Under the pieces are notes generated by a model. That model was not told the origin of the DNA. It did no database searches and saw only the letters and a list, made by a program, of their open reading frames with translations. A DNA stretch of 64,000 nt from positions 248,001 through 312,000 of the forward strand of contig JAJFJZ010000020.1 in the NCBI GenBank assembly GCA_021773565.1, read 5' to 3'. Positions 61,161 through 64,000 of the stretch are shown piece by piece. How positions within the stretch are numbered: position 1 is the stretch's first letter; each line of letters starts with the position of its first letter. Both the position numbers and the translations under genes were made by a program. This stretch comes from Gammaproteobacteria bacterium. GTDB taxonomy: Bacteria > Pseudomonadota > Gammaproteobacteria > Pseudomonadales > Azotimanducaceae.

Positions 61161-62122
61161 GAAGCCTCCTTCATCCGGTTTCGATCCAGCGTTTTTACCT
61201 TGTAAGCTCTCATAGCCTCGCGCACCCAGGCACCATCGTCATGCACCTTTTTATGGTGCTCAACGCGTTGCTTGTTACACATGCCTTTACCACTTACCAC
61301 GCGTAAAAACTCGTCCCAGTCGATGGCACCAAAATCATAGTGGCCACGTTCTTCGTTCCATTTAAGATCATCATCGGGCACCTTAAGGCCCAGAAATTCT
61401 ATCTGGGGTATCGTCTGATCGACAAAGGCCTGACGTAACTCATCGTTGCTTTTGCGTTTTATTTTCCACTTCATGGACTGTGCGCTGTGTGCAGACTCAG
61501 CATCGTGCGGGCCAAACATCATCAGGGACGGCCACCACCAGCGATTCAGGGCGTCCTGCGCCATGGCTTTTTGCTCAGCGCTACCATTCGCCAGAACTAC
61601 GAGGCTCTCAAAACCCTGGCGTTGGTGAAAGCTCTCTTCCTTACAGATTCTGACCATAGCGCGTGCATAGGGTCCGTATGAGGTTCTCTGCAGTGAAATC
61701 TGGTTAACGATTGCTGCACCGTCCACCAACCAGCCAATGGTGCCAATATCCGCCCACGTCAATGAAGGGTAGTTGAAAATAGAGGCGTATTTTGCAGTGC
61801 CATTTTGCAAGGCCTCTACCAACTCCTCGCGTGTTATTCCCAGCGTTTCAGTCGCACTGTAAAGGTACAAGCCATGTCCGCCTTCATCCTGCACCTTGGC
61901 TAACAGAATCATCTTTCGACGTAATGTCGGGGCACGACTTATCCAGTTACCTTCGGGTTGCATGCCAATTACTTCAGAGTGTGCATGTTGGGACATTTGC
62001 CGAATCAGGTTTTTTCGATAGGCTTCAGGCATCCAGTCTTTCGGCTCAATCTTCTGTTCATCATCTATGCGATTTTGAAAGGCCTGTTCCAACTCTTCCG
62101 CATTGAGTTTAAATTGCGTCAT
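61157..62122 (-). CDS. paaA: Phenylacetyl-CoA epoxidase catalytic subunit PaaA
   Basis: A 321-residue di-iron subunit that oxygenates ring 1,2-positions of phenylacetyl-CoA. Iron-ligand context: [41 protein letters not shown] (E-x-x-H), [15 protein letters not shown] (E-x-x-H) and [17 protein letters not shown]. The start ATG 62122 ([15 protein letters not shown]) is chosen over GTG 62143. It ends in overlap with paaB. Confidence 0.94.
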   Translation of the reverse strand: MTQFKLNAEELEQAFQNRIDDEQKIEPKDWMPEAYRKNLIRQMSQHAHSEVIGMQPEGNWISRAPTLRRKMILLAKVQDEGGHGLYLYSATETLGITREELVEALQNGTAKYASIFNYPSLTWADIGTIGWLVDGAAIVNQISLQRTSYGPYARAMVRICKEESFHQRQGFESLVVLANGSAEQKAMAQDALNRWWWPSLMMFGPHDAESAHSAQSMKWKIKRKSNDELRQAFVDQTIPQIEFLGLKVPDDDLKWNEERGHYDFGAIDWDEFLRVVSGKGMCNKQRVEHHKKVHDDGAWVREAMRAYKVKTLDRNRMKEAS

Positions 62123-62160
62123 AACTTTTACCTGTTTTTGCACCTGCTGAAAAATTAGTT

Positions 62161-62598
62161 CTATTCTGGTAACACCGCACCGCGAATACGTGCAGAACGC
62201 CCCCTGAACTGCGCAATAATCCGACTGTTCTGGTCGCGCACAACAACATCGTACAAACCACTTTTCTCGCCCTGGTTTACCACGCTTGCGCTAGCTGTTA
62301 ATACATCACCGATAAAAGTTGGTCGCAAGTAGTCAATGCATGCACCCGATGCAACTGCCACCAGATTCTGGCTGTTGCAGGCAAAGGCAAAGGCCGAATC
62401 TGCCAGAGAAAATATCATCCCCCCGTGGCACATGCCGTGCCCGTTTACCATGTCTTTACGCACTGTCATCGAGACCACGGCACAACCTTCACGTACCGAG
62501 AGAATTTGCATACCCATTGCTTGAGAGGCGCCATCATCTGCCCACATGACGTCGGCACATTGTTCCGCGACAAGATCGGCATCATCCTGCTGCGACAC
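62161..62598 (-). CDS. paaI: Hydroxyphenylacetyl-CoA thioesterase PaaI
   Basis: A 145-residue hotdog thioesterase that clears dead-end or excess phenylacetyl-CoA derivatives. The active-site block is [24 protein letters not shown], followed by [23 protein letters not shown]. It is two bases after paaG and 38 before paaA. It differs from the unlinked thioesterase at 33571. Confidence 0.92.
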   Translation of the reverse strand: MSQQDDADLVAEQCADVMWADDGASQAMGMQILSVREGCAVVSMTVRKDMVNGHGMCHGGMIFSLADSAFAFACNSQNLVAVASGACIDYLRPTFIGDVLTASASVVNQGEKSGLYDVVVRDQNSRIIAQFRGRSARIRGAVLPE

Positions 62599-62600
62599 GC

Positions 62601-63392
62601 TTAATAACCCTTAAAATCCGGTTTACGTTTCTCCATAAATGCTGCAACCCCTTCTTGATAGTCGTTTGACTGCCCGAGCGTGCGCATAGCAAACCTTTCG
62701 TTTTCCAACTGCTGATGCATTGGTGTGGAGTGAGACTCGTTCAACAGTTTTTTTATGGTTGCAAGACCCCTGGTTGGTTGGGTTGCGAGATGTTCAGCCA
62801 GCTTGATGGACTCACTCATTAGCTGGTCATCATCTACGCACTGCCAGATCATGCCCCAGGATTCAGCCTGCTCGGCGCTCAGTTTGTCGCCCAACAAAGC
62901 CAATCCTTTCGCCCTGGCCAGCCCGACCGCACGAGGCAGGTTCCAGGTTCCACCGGAATCTGGCACAAGACCTATTTTACAAAACACCTGTACAAAAGAT
63001 GCGCTACGCGCAGCCAGTACGATGTCACAGGCCAGGGCAACGCTTGCACCAGCTCCTGCAGCAACGCCATTTACAGCGCAGATCACGGGTTTTTCCAGGG
63101 TCATAATTGCACGTACGAAGGGGTTATAATATTTTTCAACAATTTCACCCAGCTCAGCAGGTTCTTCCGACCCGCTATCCATCAAATCCTTAAGATCCTG
63201 ACCGGCACAAAAACCCCTGCCTTCCCCGGTTATAACCAAACATCGAACCTGGGCATTGGTACGAACATCAAGCATTGCTGCCTGAACATCTTCGTGCATT
63301 GCCACAGTAAAACTGTTTAGCGTTTCTGGCAGATTAAGCGTTAGAACTGCAACACCCTTGTTCACGTCGTACTTTATATTTTGAAAATGCAT
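62601..63392 (-). CDS. paaG: Ring-1,2-epoxyphenylacetyl-CoA isomerase PaaG
   Basis: A 263-residue enoyl-CoA hydratase/isomerase (crotonase) fold enzyme that converts the epoxide to an oxepin for ring opening. Seen: VLTLNLPETLNSFTVAMHED, CLVITGEGRGFCAGQDLKDLM (oxyanion hole), VICAVNGVAAGAGASVALACDIVLAA and FCKIGLVPDSGGTWNLPR (catalytic Asp). PaaG belongs after the epoxidase and before PaaZ, matching gene content here. Confidence 0.93.
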   Translation of the reverse strand: MHFQNIKYDVNKGVAVLTLNLPETLNSFTVAMHEDVQAAMLDVRTNAQVRCLVITGEGRGFCAGQDLKDLMDSGSEEPAELGEIVEKYYNPFVRAIMTLEKPVICAVNGVAAGAGASVALACDIVLAARSASFVQVFCKIGLVPDSGGTWNLPRAVGLARAKGLALLGDKLSAEQAESWGMIWQCVDDDQLMSESIKLAEHLATQPTRGLATIKKLLNESHSTPMHQQLENERFAMRTLGQSNDYQEGVAAFMEKRKPDFKGY

Positions 63393-63416
63393 TTTATCTC
63401 CTGAATCTGCAGACCC

Positions 63417-64000
63417 TTAAGCCTGCTTTTGCACCACCAGGGTGAGAATATCGTAAAGGGCAACTATTTTATTATCCTGATTGCTTACTTCGACATCCCA
63501 GACTACTACCCCGGTCGCCTGATCCTCGCCTGGACGCTTGTCCTTTTTGATCTTTTTCTTTGCTGTCAGTTTTGCCCGAATGGTATCGCCAATACCGACC
63601 GGTTCAATGAAGCGTAAATTTTCCAGACCATAGTTTGCCAAAACCGGGCCGGGTGCCGGTTCAACAAACATACCTGCCGCTGCGGAAATTATGAAATAGC
63701 CATGCGCAACCCGTTTGCCAAACAAGGAATCACGAGCCGCTATTTCGTCAAAATGTGCATAAAAGTGATCTCCGGTAAGACAACCGAAATTGACAATGTC
63801 AGCCTCGGTTACGGTTCTTCTGTGCGTGACCAGACTTTCGCCTATCAAAAGCTCTTCAAAGTATTTTCTAAAGGGGTGAATATCCGTGTGGGTAGTTGTC
63901 GCCCCTGACATGTATTCCCGCGTAATAGCCATCAGGGTATCGGGTGAGGCCTGAATAGAAGTGCGTTGCATGTAGTGTTTTACTGCACGCACACCCCCAA
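63417..64000 (-). CDS. paaZ: PaaZ, MaoC hydratase domain (5' part off the window)
   Basis: The C-terminal 194 residues of PaaZ, whose full length (about 680) is an aldehyde dehydrogenase followed by a MaoC-type oxepin-CoA hydrolase; it opens the seven-membered ring. The frame is open to the edge and reads [19 protein letters not shown], the linker seen in E. coli PaaZ, then [43 protein letters not shown] (catalytic Asp and His) and [17 protein letters not shown]. The dehydrogenase domain must be to the right. It is the first visible gene of the paa operon. Confidence 0.92.
   Translation of the reverse strand, partial: GGVRAVKHYMQRTSIQASPDTLMAITREYMSGATTTHTDIHPFRKYFEELLIGESLVTHRRTVTEADIVNFGCLTGDHFYAHFDEIAARDSLFGKRVAHGYFIISAAAGMFVEPAPGPVLANYGLENLRFIEPVGIGDTIRAKLTAKKKIKKDKRPGEDQATGVVVWDVEVSNQDNKIVALYDILTLVVQKQA

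Overview
The window looks like a chromosomal stretch of a heterotrophic, probably marine gammaproteobacterium. This is inferred from gene content: Sox thiosulfate oxidation, a complete phenylacetate (paa) cluster, amino-sugar recycling, a GlpSTPQUV-type glycerol importer, an L-serine O-succinyltransferase-like MetX and an NhaA antiporter. Base composition is moderate and even. There is no rRNA or tRNA, no CRISPR array, no transposase and no phage gene. Both ends cut through genes: soxB on the left and paaZ on the right.

Layout. 0-2.8 kb: the end of soxB, a periplasmic DsrE-like protein, two half-size YeeE/YedE sulfur transporters and a small HAMP membrane protein. 2.8-6.7 kb: a large secreted protein with tandem repeats and a poly-lysine tail, then nhaA. 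6.7-14.4 kb: a divergent catabolic island with a 2-hydroxyacid dehydrogenase on one side and, on the other, an HpaI aldolase, two PYROXD2/CrtI-like flavoproteins, a GcvT-like protein and a ceramidase-like protein. 14.5-21.3 kb: a MetX-family acyltransferase, then a tightly overlapped minus-strand operon (SnoaL-like, DsbA-like, Na+/solute symporter, prolyl oligopeptidase, desaturase). 21.3-30.2 kb: GH20 hexosaminidase, soxC with a short soxD-like cytochrome, a TlpA-like thioredoxin, murA and the nagA-nagB-murQ operon. 30.4-33.5 kb: a compact membrane/redox cluster (cytochrome c lipoprotein, HupE/UreJ-like protein, anchored protein, two related DUF6644-like membrane proteins, a 41-residue peptide). 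33.6-38.6 kb: a hotdog thioesterase, CstA, a tiny double-glycine-leader peptide gene on the minus strand, and a large Arg/Asp-rich envelope protein. 38.8-45.9 kb: glpSTPQUV plus a glycerophosphodiesterase lipoprotein, together a glycerol/glycerophosphodiester acquisition unit. 46-48.1 kb: a PLDc_N peptide, exonuclease III and selD. 48.3-54.4 kb: a plus-strand operon (membrane-anchored receiver protein, IPNS-like oxygenase, methyltransferase, beta-lactamase-fold hydrolase, gamma-glutamyltransferase). 54.4-57.5 kb: amidohydrolase, cspA, purine nucleoside permease. 57.5-64 kb: paaZ-G-I-A-B-C-D-E-X on the minus strand.

The two most notable items are not obvious from long open reading frames. First, 35780-35914 (minus) encodes a 44-residue peptide with a strong ribosome-binding site and a bacteriocin-type double-glycine leader. 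Its 29-residue core is Arg/Pro-rich and ends in YIPRL, which resembles apidaecin-type proline-rich antimicrobial peptides. Second, selD reads through an in-frame TGA at 48076-48078, followed by a GGUC-loop hairpin. This makes it a probable selenoprotein whose N-terminus would be missed by normal gene calling. Both are sequence-based inferences that need outside checks.
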